Shown here piece after piece: positions 1 through 9,254 of a stretch of 64,000 bases of DNA. The stretch is taken from positions 1-64,000 of the forward strand of contig CAIKEU010000106.1 of NCBI GenBank assembly GCA_903826575.1, written 5' to 3'. The stretch is from an uncultured bacterium. GTDB lineage: Bacteria; Actinomycetota; Actinomycetes; S36-B12; CAIYMF01. A program made the position numbers and the translations under genes. Each line of letters opens with the position of its first letter. Position 1 is the first letter of the stretch. The notes beneath the pieces are model-generated. The model was not told where the DNA came from. It ran no database searches and was given only the letters and a program-made list of their open reading frames with translations.

Positions 1-33
1 GAACTGAGATGTCCATGTCGATACAGTCGAAAA

Positions 34-891
34 TTACTGGACGTGAACTGACGACGCGGGTACAGGTGCTCTGAACGTGACAGGTACATCGAAGGCAGCC
101 CGTCGTGAATCGCGACGAAGTGCATTGAGGATGGGGCGACCCGCCGCGATGATCAAAGCGACCGTGAGTGCGGCGCGCGGGATATCGAAGCCAAGTGACG
201 TCGCGATGCAAAAGGCAAGCCAGTGCCCGAGATTGGTCACGAATCCGGCGCCGGGGATGAAGCTAATCGCGGCAGGCAAGGTTCCCGCCACAGTGACAGT
301 TGGCCAGAACCACAGGTTGAGTAGGAACCCGTAGGCAAGGCAAGCGAGTGCGCCGTACACCGTCAAGAGAGCGAGTTCAGATTTACCGGAAGCGCGCGGC
401 AAGAGGCCAGCGCCAAGCCCAACCCAGCCGGCTGCGATCATCTGAAATGCCAGCCATGGGCCGACACCGCCGGTGAGCAGGGCTGAGGCGAACATACCTA
501 TTGCGCCAATCCCAAATCCGGCTCCTGGACCAAGAACTCGGCCGCCCAGAATGATGACGATCCACATCGGTTCGAAACCCGCATGACCACCACCGAAGGG
601 ACGCAGCGCCGCTGCTACTGCGGAGAGCACGCCGATCAGTGCGATGCCCTTGGCGTCGAGACCGCCGTCAGCTAAGTCGGCTAACACGACAGCGATGACG
701 AGGGGGAGGAGCACTGCGAATAACCAGGGGGTTTCCGATGCGTGGGTAATCGCCGTCGAATCGGCCGCGCCTATCAACGGCCAGAGGAATGCGAACAACC
801 CGAAGGTGGACGCGGCCGCAAGGGCTAGTCCTGTTCGTCGACCAATGTGCGCGGGACGCGACTGAGTTGTCGTCGCCGTTTGCAGGGTCAC
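34..891 (-). CDS. ECF transporter S component (substrate-specific membrane subunit), probably corrinoid/cobalamin
   Basis: 285 aa, hydrophobic multi-TM protein. Start overlaps the stop of the ECF ATPase gene (ATGA-type, 888-891). Same operon as EcfT and the fused EcfA, downstream of a cobalamin riboswitch. Confidence 0.82.
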   Translation of the reverse strand: MTLQTATTTQSRPAHIGRRTGLALAAASTFGLFAFLWPLIGAADSTAITHASETPWLFAVLLPLVIAVVLADLADGGLDAKGIALIGVLSAVAAALRPFGGGHAGFEPMWIVIILGGRVLGPGAGFGIGAIGMFASALLTGGVGPWLAFQMIAAGWVGLGAGLLPRASGKSELALLTVYGALACLAYGFLLNLWFWPTVTVAGTLPAAISFIPGAGFVTNLGHWLAFCIATSLGFDIPRAALTVALIIAAGRPILNALRRDSRRAAFDVPVTFRAPVPASSVHVQ

Positions 892-2504
892 GATGCTGGC
901 TCTAGTGCTCGCGCCACCTGCGCAACTGTCAACCAGGGCTGCGGCGAAAGTACTTTGCTGACTTGTGGTGCGAACATAGGCGACCCAATCACGACGTCTG
1001 GTGCGGGTCCGTCTGCGACGATCTCACCGTCGGCTAAGACGATCACCCGCGTCGCGACATCTGCCGCGAGTTCGACGTCGTGGGTTGCTAGTAGGACGCA
1101 ACGTCCTTCTTGGGCAAGGGATTTCAGGATCGCCACGAGCTGTTGCTTGGCCGGATAATCAAGGCCGCGTGTTGGCTCATCGAGTAGGACGATCGGCGGG
1201 TCAGCGGCTAGAACGATGGCCAGCGCTAGGGCGAGCCGCTGACCCTCTGACAGATCCCGTGGATGAGTATCGTCTTTAATCCCAGGTGCTAATCGATCAA
1301 GGGTTCGTCGAGTACTGCCGGCAGCTAGGCCGCAGTCGAGATCGGTGGCACTGCATTCATCGCGCACACTGTCCGCAACGAGTAGATGGGTTGGGTCCTG
1401 GGGAACAAGACCGACGCGGGTCACGAGTTCTCGTCCGCGAAGTGACGCAGGCGCCGCGTTGCCGACGCTGGCAGAGCCGCCGTTTAGTCCGTGAAGGCCA
1501 ACAAGGGTGCCGAGCAGTGTGGATTTGCCTGCGCCATTGCGTCCCATAACTGCGACGATCTCGCCAGCCTGGGCGCTGATCGAAATGCCACGTAGTGCGA
1601 CGGTGTGCCCGTGACGAACGATGGCGTCGGACATGGATAGCGCTTCGTCGCCGTACATGTTGGTGGCGACGGATAAGTCGCTAACAAAGGGCTCGAGGCG
1701 TTCGCGAAGGGGTGCCGCGCAGCGTCGGGCATCGCGAACTGACAGGGGGAGTGGGTCCCAGCCAGCGAGGCGGCCCAACTCGACAACCGGTGGCGCCACG
1801 GGTGCGTCAATCATGATTTCGTCCGGAGTACCCATGCGAATCGCTTCACCAGGGCCACCCACGACGATGACTCGATCCGCATACTGCACGACACGCTCAA
1901 GCCTGTGCTCGGCCATCAAGACGGTGACGCCGAGATCATGGACGAGCCGCTGCAGCGCGGCCAAAACCTCTTCCGCAGCGCCGGGATCCAAGGCTGAGGT
2001 TGGTTCGTCGAGAACGAGTACAGATGGATGAGTGGTCAGCACAGCACCGATCGCGACCCGTTGACGTTCACCACCCGACAGTGACATGAGCGCGCGATTG
2101 CGCAGGTGCGCAAGGCCGAGCAGGTCAAGAGTCTCTTCCACGCGACGCCGCATAACGTCTGGTGCAAGTCCGAGGGATTCCATGCCGTAGGCAAGTTCGT
2201 CCTCAACGACGTCGGTCACAAATCCGCTCATCGGGTCCTGCGGAACGATGCCTACGACATCGGCAAGTTCACGGGGTGGATGGGTACGGGTGTCTCTTCC
2301 GGCCACCGTCACCCGTCCACTGAGTGTCCCGCCGGTGAAGTGTGGAACGAGTCCGTTTACGCATTTGAGTAGGGTGGATTTGCCCGAACCGGTTCGTCCA
2401 ACAACGAGAACGAGTTCGCCTTCGGGAATCGTCAGGTTCACATGCGACAGAACAGGTTGGGTTGCGCCGCTATAGGTGATGCTTACGTCATCGAAGGTGA
2501 TCAC
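888..2504 (-). CDS. Energy-coupling factor ABC transporter ATPase, two fused nucleotide-binding domains (EcfA-EcfA')
   Basis: Two Walker A motifs (GRTGSGKST, GRNGAGKST), two signature regions (LSGGERQR, LSEGQRLA) and two Walker B motifs. GTG start at 2504 follows an aggaggt RBS, so the track ORF to 2741 is over-extended. Confidence 0.92.
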   Translation of the reverse strand: MITFDDVSITYSGATQPVLSHVNLTIPEGELVLVVGRTGSGKSTLLKCVNGLVPHFTGGTLSGRVTVAGRDTRTHPPRELADVVGIVPQDPMSGFVTDVVEDELAYGMESLGLAPDVMRRRVEETLDLLGLAHLRNRALMSLSGGERQRVAIGAVLTTHPSVLVLDEPTSALDPGAAEEVLAALQRLVHDLGVTVLMAEHRLERVVQYADRVIVVGGPGEAIRMGTPDEIMIDAPVAPPVVELGRLAGWDPLPLSVRDARRCAAPLRERLEPFVSDLSVATNMYGDEALSMSDAIVRHGHTVALRGISISAQAGEIVAVMGRNGAGKSTLLGTLVGLHGLNGGSASVGNAAPASLRGRELVTRVGLVPQDPTHLLVADSVRDECSATDLDCGLAAGSTRRTLDRLAPGIKDDTHPRDLSEGQRLALALAIVLAADPPIVLLDEPTRGLDYPAKQQLVAILKSLAQEGRCVLLATHDVELAADVATRVIVLADGEIVADGPAPDVVIGSPMFAPQVSKVLSPQPWLTVAQVARALEPAS

Positions 2505-3652
2505 GACAGCACCTCCTGACGGCGAAGCTCGCTGGCAACTCCAGTCGATGCAGGCCCGCCACCTGGTGGCAGAGGTGTGACGATACCGGGCAGAGCCGCC
2601 ATCAGGACTGCGATCGCCGGAATCGCTGGCAGCGCAGGCCATTGCAAGGGTGAGGTCTGGCCCGTAAGTGATGCGGGGTCGTTGACGGCCACAGCGATGA
2701 AAAGTGCAGCGGGGATCCAGCCGCTGAGGAGAACCAGCCACTCAGGCAGCGCCCACGGATCCGGACGATAGCGCGTACGAATTGAGCGACGACCGGCAAT
2801 GCGCAGGCCAACCATCGCGCAGATGATCCCGATGGCGACGAACGACCAGGACACCCAACTGCCGTCAACTCCATCGACGAGGGCGTAGACGCCAATACTC
2901 AAGGCAATCAACGAGATCAACACAAGGACGCGCGCAATGAATTGATCGCGTGGCTTCATCGGACGCGTTCGTCCATATCCGCGGGAATCCATTGCTGCAG
3001 CGAGGTCAACGGCGCGCTCTAATGCTCCCTCAAACACGGGCATTGCTGATCCGGCCAGTGCGCGCACACCACGATGGGGTCGACCGCGAAGACGTCGCGC
3101 AGTTTGCACTCGGCTCACGTCGGCAACGAGTTGTGGGGCGAAGGAAAGTGCGACGACGATGGAGACACCCACTTCGTACAGGGCTGCGGGAACGGTGGCC
3201 AAGAGGCGAGCGGGACTTGCGAGCGAATTCGCAGCACCGATACATGCCAGGATCGCGGCGATCACGGCGCCTTCGTACAAGGCGGACAGGAGCGCTTCGG
3301 CTGTGACTGGCCCCCCAAGGGTGATACCGGCTACCCAATCGGGGAGTTGAATGCTGGGCAGGGTGAACAGCACGTGGTCACCGAGCCCACCACCGAGAAT
3401 CATTGCCACCACAACGCGAATCGCAATCACTACGATGCCAAGGCGGCAGAACAGCGCAAAGGAGTTAGCCCACGGTGCCTCGGGCCGACGGCGGGCAACG
3501 ACCCAACCTGCGACGGAAACGATGAGGGCATGCAGGAGTGGATTTGTGGTGCGACTGACACAGGCCACCAGTCCCAATGCCCATGCCCACCAAGCCACTG
3601 GATGGGTCCAGCGGGGGAGCGCGGCCGCGCCGAGGCGATGCTGCGGCTTCAT
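2501..3652 (-). CDS. Energy-coupling factor transporter transmembrane protein EcfT (CbiQ-like)
   Basis: From MKPQHRLGAAALPRW; multi-TM, with the coupling-like segment 'SRVQTARRLRGRPHRG'. 4-bp overlaps with both neighbouring genes. Longer track ORF start rejected. Confidence 0.85.
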   Translation of the reverse strand: MKPQHRLGAAALPRWTHPVAWWAWALGLVACVSRTTNPLLHALIVSVAGWVVARRRPEAPWANSFALFCRLGIVVIAIRVVVAMILGGGLGDHVLFTLPSIQLPDWVAGITLGGPVTAEALLSALYEGAVIAAILACIGAANSLASPARLLATVPAALYEVGVSIVVALSFAPQLVADVSRVQTARRLRGRPHRGVRALAGSAMPVFEGALERAVDLAAAMDSRGYGRTRPMKPRDQFIARVLVLISLIALSIGVYALVDGVDGSWVSWSFVAIGIICAMVGLRIAGRRSIRTRYRPDPWALPEWLVLLSGWIPAALFIAVAVNDPASLTGQTSPLQWPALPAIPAIAVLMAALPGIVTPLPPGGGPASTGVASELRRQEVLS

Positions 3653-4620
3653 CGGCTGCCGCCACGTCGACGTGAGGTGAACCATGCTGAGCCAGCAAGG
3701 ATTGCCACGCCAATCAGTCCGATGAACAATCCCAAGGCATTCCGTGAAGCGGAAACGGGTGCTGCCTGTGACGCGATGGTGGTTGCTGGGGGAGCGGGGG
3801 TGGCTGTCGCCGGTAAGGGCTGTGCAGACGTGAGGTTCGACGCCGAGACAACCGCTGTGGTCGACGTGACGGTTGGCGTTCCGCCCGTCGACGCGATGGC
3901 CGTTCCCGGAGAGCTCTGCGTCATTGTCGGGCTCGCTGACCGAGTTGCTGCGGTGGTGGCCGAGGATTCGGCGCGGCTTGGAGTTGCCGAACTCGAAGTT
4001 GGCGACGTGGGCAGGTTGGAGTGGGAGGGTGTTGGTGATGGCTTCGGTGTTGGAGTTGTTGTGGGCTTTGAACTCGTTGACGGTGACGACGTTGGGCTGG
4101 GTGCTGCAGCAACAGGGGTTGCACATCCGACGATCGGGTAGCCGTCGATCCCACAGATGAAACCGTTGAGGGAGCGCAAAGAGATTCCCGCAGCCCGCAT
4201 GACAGCTGAGCCATGGCTCTGGATAGGGACCTCGGTGCACTCGACTCGTCCCGAGGGAGTGTTCTGCCCCTGGGGGGCATCCTGAGCATCGCCGTAATCG
4301 ACGACCGCCGCGACCCGCTCCATCCCCGATGCGGGTGTCGCAGCTGGGCAGAGGTCCCCGAAGCTCGCTGAAGCGCGTGGAGGTTGAGCCCCTCCTCCGT
4401 TGGCGCTAGTCGTTTGGTATCTCCACCCGAGCACCCAGCCATCACCGGGAACATCGCCACCCGGCCCGAGGGGAGCGTACTGCCAGGCTGCTTGCCCCGG
4501 CCGTCCCCACCAGTAGGTCCAATACCGATATGAAGTTGCCGACGCCTGCTGCGGCGCCATGAACGCAGCGATAATCGACATCAGGGACATGAGAATGAAC
4601 GTTGCAATGAAGCGCTTCAT
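3649..4620 (-). CDS. SCO2322-type secreted, C-terminally membrane-anchored protein
   Basis: N-terminal signal peptide (MKRFIATFILMSLMSIIAAFMAPQQASA), motif YRYWTYWWG, Ser/Thr/Pro-rich linker, C-terminal TM helix followed by RRRGGSR. Located in the ECF operon. Confidence 0.72.
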   Translation of the reverse strand: MKRFIATFILMSLMSIIAAFMAPQQASATSYRYWTYWWGRPGQAAWQYAPLGPGGDVPGDGWVLGWRYQTTSANGGGAQPPRASASFGDLCPAATPASGMERVAAVVDYGDAQDAPQGQNTPSGRVECTEVPIQSHGSAVMRAAGISLRSLNGFICGIDGYPIVGCATPVAAAPSPTSSPSTSSKPTTTPTPKPSPTPSHSNLPTSPTSSSATPSRAESSATTAATRSASPTMTQSSPGTAIASTGGTPTVTSTTAVVSASNLTSAQPLPATATPAPPATTIASQAAPVSASRNALGLFIGLIGVAILAGSAWFTSRRRGGSR

Positions 4621-4672
4621 ATCCCTTGTCCCTCCTTCATGATCGTCGGCTGTTCGTCGTGCGAGTGTGCCG

Positions 4673-6037
4673 CTAGGCGGTCACTCGTCGGGATTTGGAC
4701 ACTGCCGTGGTAGTGCCGGACGTCGTGGTGGCCTTTACTACGCATCGCAGAGATGTGCTTTTGTCGGCAGTGCGGATCAGGTACGTCGCACCCGTCCCCT
4801 GCACCTTTTGTGATCCTGATCGGAACCACGTAATGCTTAACGCAGGGCTATTGGTCCAGGTGCCCGCGGCGCAGGTCACGCGACGACCGACCGACGGTGT
4901 GCCGCTAATGCTCGGACGCACCTGATTAGCGGCCAACGGTCGACGAACCAGAGAAGCCAAGTGAGCAGCCAAACGGGATCTGAGCGCGGCGGGCTGATTG
5001 GTAGCCCGGTAAACAAGCAGGAAGAGCCCCTCCAACCCAGGATCGGAGTAGGAAGCCGATTCGTTCGCTCGCAGTACTGCAACGGCCTTGTTCAACTGCG
5101 ACGAGCCCACGCCAGAAGCCGATAGTGCGAGAGCCGCCCATGCGGTGTCGCCCAGTGACTTTGAACCAGCGAGGCGCACCGAATTCGTGTAATCGAATTG
5201 TGGAACTGCACCGGCGTACTTAACTAGCAGTCGGGAAATGTAACCCGCTCCGACAATCGTTGGGCTGTAACTCGCTGGCTGACCACTGACGCAGGTGAGC
5301 GTTGAGTTAGCGGTCGACGCTGGGCGGCTTACTACATGCAGTGTCTGCCCGGTGAGAGCTAGAACCGCTGAGACCGTTGCTGAGTCGTTCGCCACAAGCC
5401 CAGTTCCAAAATCCTGATAAGCAAAGCCACCGCGATCGTTGGTATCGCTTCCGGTACAGAGGACTTGCAGCGACCGGAGGAAATCCGTTGGAGTGTGACC
5501 ATTCTTCGTCAACTGTGCGGCTGAAACTCCAGCAGCCTTGTTTGCCAGGAGTGCTAAGGCTGTGGAATTGGCATCTGATTGGCCGCCGACGAACCAAGGG
5601 AAGCCGCCATCTGGGTTTTGCATGGCCTTGAGCCAATTCAATGCCTTCGTTGCCGCAGTGACATAGCCCAAGTCGTGCAGAGCAGCGGCTGCTGCTGCTG
5701 TTGAATTGCTGTCCTCGCCCACGTAGCCGGCGGCATCAGACGCGGTGCATGCAGTTGATGATGTGGTGCGCACGGGCTGGAAACCGCCATCTGTGCACTG
5801 CTGGTGGACAAGCCAGGATGCCGCAGCTGAGGGCACGGTTCGGCCCGCGGACTTAAGTCCGAGGATCGCCAAAGACTGGCGATACACGCCGTCGTATGTG
5901 GGATCGCTTTTGCCGAACAAGCCGTAGTGAGGTGCGGGGGCCGCATAGACCGGTGCGCTAGTCCAACTGCCAAATATGCCGAGGGCGATGATTGCTGCCG
6001 AGAACGCAGCAGACGATCTCTTGCGTACTGAAAACAC
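4673..6037 (-). CDS. Secreted prenyltransferase/squalene-cyclase-repeat (alpha/alpha toroid) protein with C-terminal Ig-like beta domain
   Basis: Signal peptide; repeated DGGF-type motifs (QQCTDGGFQP, MQNPDGGFPWF, NDRGGFAYQ); C-terminal 'PSISGTPSVGRRVTCAAGTWTNSPALSITWFR' repeat-type domain. GTG start at 6037. Confidence 0.8.
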   Translation of the reverse strand: MFSVRKRSSAAFSAAIIALGIFGSWTSAPVYAAPAPHYGLFGKSDPTYDGVYRQSLAILGLKSAGRTVPSAAASWLVHQQCTDGGFQPVRTTSSTACTASDAAGYVGEDSNSTAAAAAALHDLGYVTAATKALNWLKAMQNPDGGFPWFVGGQSDANSTALALLANKAAGVSAAQLTKNGHTPTDFLRSLQVLCTGSDTNDRGGFAYQDFGTGLVANDSATVSAVLALTGQTLHVVSRPASTANSTLTCVSGQPASYSPTIVGAGYISRLLVKYAGAVPQFDYTNSVRLAGSKSLGDTAWAALALSASGVGSSQLNKAVAVLRANESASYSDPGLEGLFLLVYRATNQPAALRSRLAAHLASLVRRPLAANQVRPSISGTPSVGRRVTCAAGTWTNSPALSITWFRSGSQKVQGTGATYLIRTADKSTSLRCVVKATTTSGTTTAVSKSRRVTA

Positions 6038-6100
6038 TGAGTGCCTTTCGGGTTAGCGGTTCACGACCACATGGCCGGACTGCTCCTCGAAAGACGAAAA

Positions 6101-6140
6101 CCCCCCGTGGCGATCTGACAAACAGATCATTACGAGGGGC
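6101..6140 (-). terminator. Rho-independent terminator, probable expression platform of the cobalamin riboswitch
   Basis: Minus strand: GCCCCTCGTAAT GATCTG tttgt CAGATC GCC ACGGGGGG TTTT. Confidence 0.75.
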
Positions 6141-6300
6141 GAGATGTACGAAACCAAGGAAGGTCCGGGCCCATGACCGTATTCCTCGACGGTGGAGCCT
6201 CTCGCGCCCGCCAGGCATTCCGGCTTGCCGATCACTGTCGGCTTACGGTTGCGGGTCAGCGCCGGAATCTAACCGGCTTCCCCTGGACATCGAACGCAGT
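6141..6300 (-). promoter_or_regulatory. Cobalamin (AdoCbl) riboswitch aptamer
   Basis: Minus strand reads GGGGAAGCCGGTTAGATTCCGGCGCTGACCCGCAACCGTAAGCC...AAGCCGGAATGCCTGGC. This is the conserved B12 riboswitch core plus the B12-box pattern, upstream of the toroid/ECF operon. Outer boundaries approximate. Confidence 0.9.
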
Positions 6301-6379
6301 TATTTACTTGTAGGGCTACTGCACCACGGCGACTAGCCACATGTCAAAGGTCTCACCCATCTGACGGCGCGGCGGGCGT

Positions 6380-6607
6380 CTATTCGGCTGGAGTCGCAGG
6401 GTGCAGGTTCATCGGGCCGTAGACGAGGCGATCATCCTCGAACAGGGCGACTGCGTCGACCCCGTCAGCAAGCAACTCAGCCCACGTCTCGCCGATCCAA
6501 CTTTCGGCATCAGCTTGATTGGGAAACGACGGTGAAGCTGTGCTGGACTCGACACTTTCACCTGCCGAGTTCTCGTAACGCCACGTCCAGGTTCCGTACG
6601 TTGTCAT
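6380..6607 (-). CDS. Small hypothetical protein
   Basis: 75 aa acidic ORF, 'MTTYGTWTWRYENSAGE...', 2 bp from the downstream end of an aldo/keto reductase gene on the same strand. Confidence 0.65.
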   Translation of the reverse strand: MTTYGTWTWRYENSAGESVESSTASPSFPNQADAESWIGETWAELLADGVDAVALFEDDRLVYGPMNLHPATPAE

Positions 6608-6609
6608 GC

Positions 6610-7608
6610 TTAGGCCCTCGGCTTCGGTGAGACGGTCAGACGTGGGTCACGCACGATAACGTCTGCAAGGACGCCGTCGATCGCTGACATGAGGTCGGCT
6701 TCAAGCTTCACGCCGACGGCGCCGAGGTTGTCCACCAGTTGCTCGGGACGGCTGGCGCCGACGATCGCGGAGGCAATGAACGGGTGCTGCAGAACCCACG
6801 CGACCGCAAGTTGCGCCATCGACAGCCCGGCCTGCTCTGCAAGGGGTCGAAGGTTTTGGACGGCCGTGAGGATCTCGTCGGTGCGAAGGTCTTCAGTGAA
6901 GTGTGCGCTGGTCGGATCAGTTGCGCGGGATCCGGCGGGGGGTGGCTGGCCCGGCAGGTACTTACCAGTCAGGATGCCCTGAGCGATCGGGCTCCAGACG
7001 ATCTGGCTCATACCAAGTTCGTCGCAGGTCGGCACTACCTCTGCCTCGATGACGCGGTACAGCATCGAATACTGCGGCTGATTCGAGATGAAGTGGTCGA
7101 AGCCCATCACTGCGGCGATGTCGTGGGCGCGGCGAATCTCTTCGGCACTCCACTCCGAGACTCCGATGTATAGGGCCTTGCCTGCGCGAAGGATGTCGTC
7201 GAACGCGCGAAGTGTTTCTTCCAGTGGAGTCTCGTAGTCGAAGCGGTGAGCCTGGTAAAGATCGACGTAATCGGTCTGTAGACGACGCAGGGAGGCGTCG
7301 ATGCTCTCCATGATGTGCTTGCGCGACAGGCCTCTATCGTTGGGCCCGTCACCCGTAGGCCAGTAGACCTTGGTGAAGATCTCTAGGCCTTCGCGGCGCT
7401 GACCCTTGAGTGCTCGCCCCAGAATCGCCTCGGCACGAGTCCCCGCGTAGACATCCGCGGTGTCGAAGGTGGTAACTCCGTGATCGAGTGCAACGTTCAC
7501 GCACGCGGTGGCGGCGTCCTCTTCAACCTGCGAGCCGTGCGTTACCCAGTTGCCGTACGAAATTTCACTGATCTTCAGGCCACTGTGTCCAAGGAATCTA
7601 TGCTGCAT
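6610..7608 (-). CDS. Aldo/keto reductase (Kv-beta-like subfamily)
   Basis: 332 aa; FDTADVY, 'DYVDLYQAHRFD', 'QPQYSMLYR' and C-terminal 'VGASRPEQLVDNLGA'. Confidence 0.93.
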   Translation of the reverse strand: MQHRFLGHSGLKISEISYGNWVTHGSQVEEDAATACVNVALDHGVTTFDTADVYAGTRAEAILGRALKGQRREGLEIFTKVYWPTGDGPNDRGLSRKHIMESIDASLRRLQTDYVDLYQAHRFDYETPLEETLRAFDDILRAGKALYIGVSEWSAEEIRRAHDIAAVMGFDHFISNQPQYSMLYRVIEAEVVPTCDELGMSQIVWSPIAQGILTGKYLPGQPPPAGSRATDPTSAHFTEDLRTDEILTAVQNLRPLAEQAGLSMAQLAVAWVLQHPFIASAIVGASRPEQLVDNLGAVGVKLEADLMSAIDGVLADVIVRDPRLTVSPKPRA

Positions 7609-7672
7609 AGCCAGACTTTACGACCAGCCATCCCAAGGTGCGCGCTGGGGAGACCCTAAGTCGACCTCCGAG

Positions 7673-8278
7673 CTAGCGACGGCGTGGCTTAGCGGGCTTT
7701 CCGCCCAATCCAACGCGCGGTGGTGGCAAGCGGAATCGACGTAGCTGCAGGGCGCGCATGATGCCGTAAAACGTTGCGCCACTGGCGTTTTCGTTGGGGA
7801 ATTTCTCAGGAATTGTGCGCTTGAGTTTGAACCAGATCCACAAGCCGTCGAGAACGACCCCGATCAACATGAAGATCCAGATGTAGACCAACAGGAGTTG
7901 GACCCAACTGACATGCAGGAACCCGAGTAGCAATACAGCCAACGCCACCGGGATGAATAGTTCGCCAACGCTGAGGCGACCATCGATGTAGTCGCGAACA
8001 TAGGCCTTGACCGGGCCGGCGTCGCGTGGAGGCAGGCGCTTGGGATCCCCGCTCATCAGCGCTGCGCGCGATGCTTCGCGCTCCTGAGCCCGCGCGTTCC
8101 GGCTCGCATCTCGGCTCGCTCTGGGATCCGCAGTGCCTGTGAGAGCAGCCTTGCGAGCAGCCTCGGCCTCTTTGCGAGAGGGAGTTGGCTTGCCCTTGGG
8201 CTGCTGGTCGGCAGGCAGGTTCGGATCTAGTGACGGCGCGGTGACGTCAGGTTCTGCGGTCTTGTTGCGGCGAAACAT
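7673..8278 (-). CDS. DUF3043 family membrane protein
   Basis: 201 aa; basic N-terminus 'KGKPTPSRKEAEAARK', 'PVKAYVRDYIDGRLSVGE', then two TM segments. Confidence 0.85.
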   Translation of the reverse strand: MFRRNKTAEPDVTAPSLDPNLPADQQPKGKPTPSRKEAEAARKAALTGTADPRASRDASRNARAQEREASRAALMSGDPKRLPPRDAGPVKAYVRDYIDGRLSVGELFIPVALAVLLLGFLHVSWVQLLLVYIWIFMLIGVVLDGLWIWFKLKRTIPEKFPNENASGATFYGIMRALQLRRFRLPPPRVGLGGKPAKPRRR

Positions 8279-8471
8279 GAGCGAGAGCCTACGTTAAAAG
8301 GTCTGCGCGGTACACGCGCACCACAGGCCGACGCCGGGTGCGATGGGCGACGGTGGGCCGTGGAGGCCACCTGAGTGGGGGACAGATGCGCCCTGATCGA
8401 TATAACCTCGTAGTCGGTAGAGTCTTAGTCAGCGCTGTCCGCGCTTGTCCAACGATGGAAGGAGCGCCCAC

Positions 8472-9209
8472 ATGGGCCTCTGGGAACGCTTCAAGTTGAT
8501 CTTTAACTCCAAAGCCAATGACATGTTGGATAAGGCCGAAGATCCGCGCCAAACGTTGGACTACAGCTACGAAAAGCAACTCGAACTCCTGCAGAAGGTT
8601 CGCCGCGGAGTTGCTGATGTGGCGACAAGCCGTAAGCGCCTAGAACTGCAGTTGAACTCGCTCTCCGCTCAAAGTGACAAGCTCGAGCAGCAGGCCCGCG
8701 CCGCACTCGCTGGTGGACGTGAAGATCTTGCGCGCGAGGCCCTGACACGTAAGTCAGGGCTCAGTGTGCAAATCGCTGATCTTCAGGCCCAGCACGCGCA
8801 GTTGCAGGATCAGGAAGAGAAGCTTGTTCAGGCGTCACAGCAGTTGCAGGCCAAGGTTGAAGCGTTTCGCACGAAGAAGGAGACCATCAAGGCGACCTAC
8901 TCCGCGGCTGAGGCTCAGGCCAAGATTGGTGAAGCATTCTCGGGAATTAGCACCGAACTTGCCGATGTCGGCAACGCGATCCAGCGCGCGGAAGATAAGA
9001 CCGCACAGTTGCAAGCTCGTGGCCAGGCGATCGATGAACTGCTCAGCTCAGGTGCGCTTGAAGATACGACTGGACTCGGCAAGGACTCGATTACCGCTGA
9101 GCTCGAGCGGATGGCGAGCCAGAGCGAGGTTGAAGACGGTCTAGCGAAGCTGCGATCCGAGCTTGGAACCGGCCCGGCTGCCCAGGCGATTGAACCGCCA
9201 ACCGTCTAA
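8472..9209 (+). CDS. pspA: PspA/IM30 (ESCRT-III-like) family protein
   Basis: MGLWERFKLIFNSKANDMLDKAEDPRQTLDYSYEKQ; coiled-coil. ATG at 8472 follows an ggaagga RBS; track start 8445 is an over-extension. Confidence 0.92.
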   Translation: MGLWERFKLIFNSKANDMLDKAEDPRQTLDYSYEKQLELLQKVRRGVADVATSRKRLELQLNSLSAQSDKLEQQARAALAGGREDLAREALTRKSGLSVQIADLQAQHAQLQDQEEKLVQASQQLQAKVEAFRTKKETIKATYSAAEAQAKIGEAFSGISTELADVGNAIQRAEDKTAQLQARGQAIDELLSSGALEDTTGLGKDSITAELERMASQSEVEDGLAKLRSELGTGPAAQAIEPPTV

Positions 9210-9254
9210 ACATTTTGGGCTGCGGATAGGGCATCACGCCGATACGCTCCGTCG

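Noticed and set aside
2505-2741. Upstream extension of the EcfA ORF in the ORF track
   Set aside because: Overlaps the EcfT coding region; the GTG at 2504 has an excellent RBS and begins the conserved ATPase domain.
3074-4141. 355-aa plus-strand ORF antisense to EcfT and the SCO2322-like gene
   Set aside because: Low-complexity composition; lies opposite two well-supported operon genes with signal peptide, TM segments and translational coupling.
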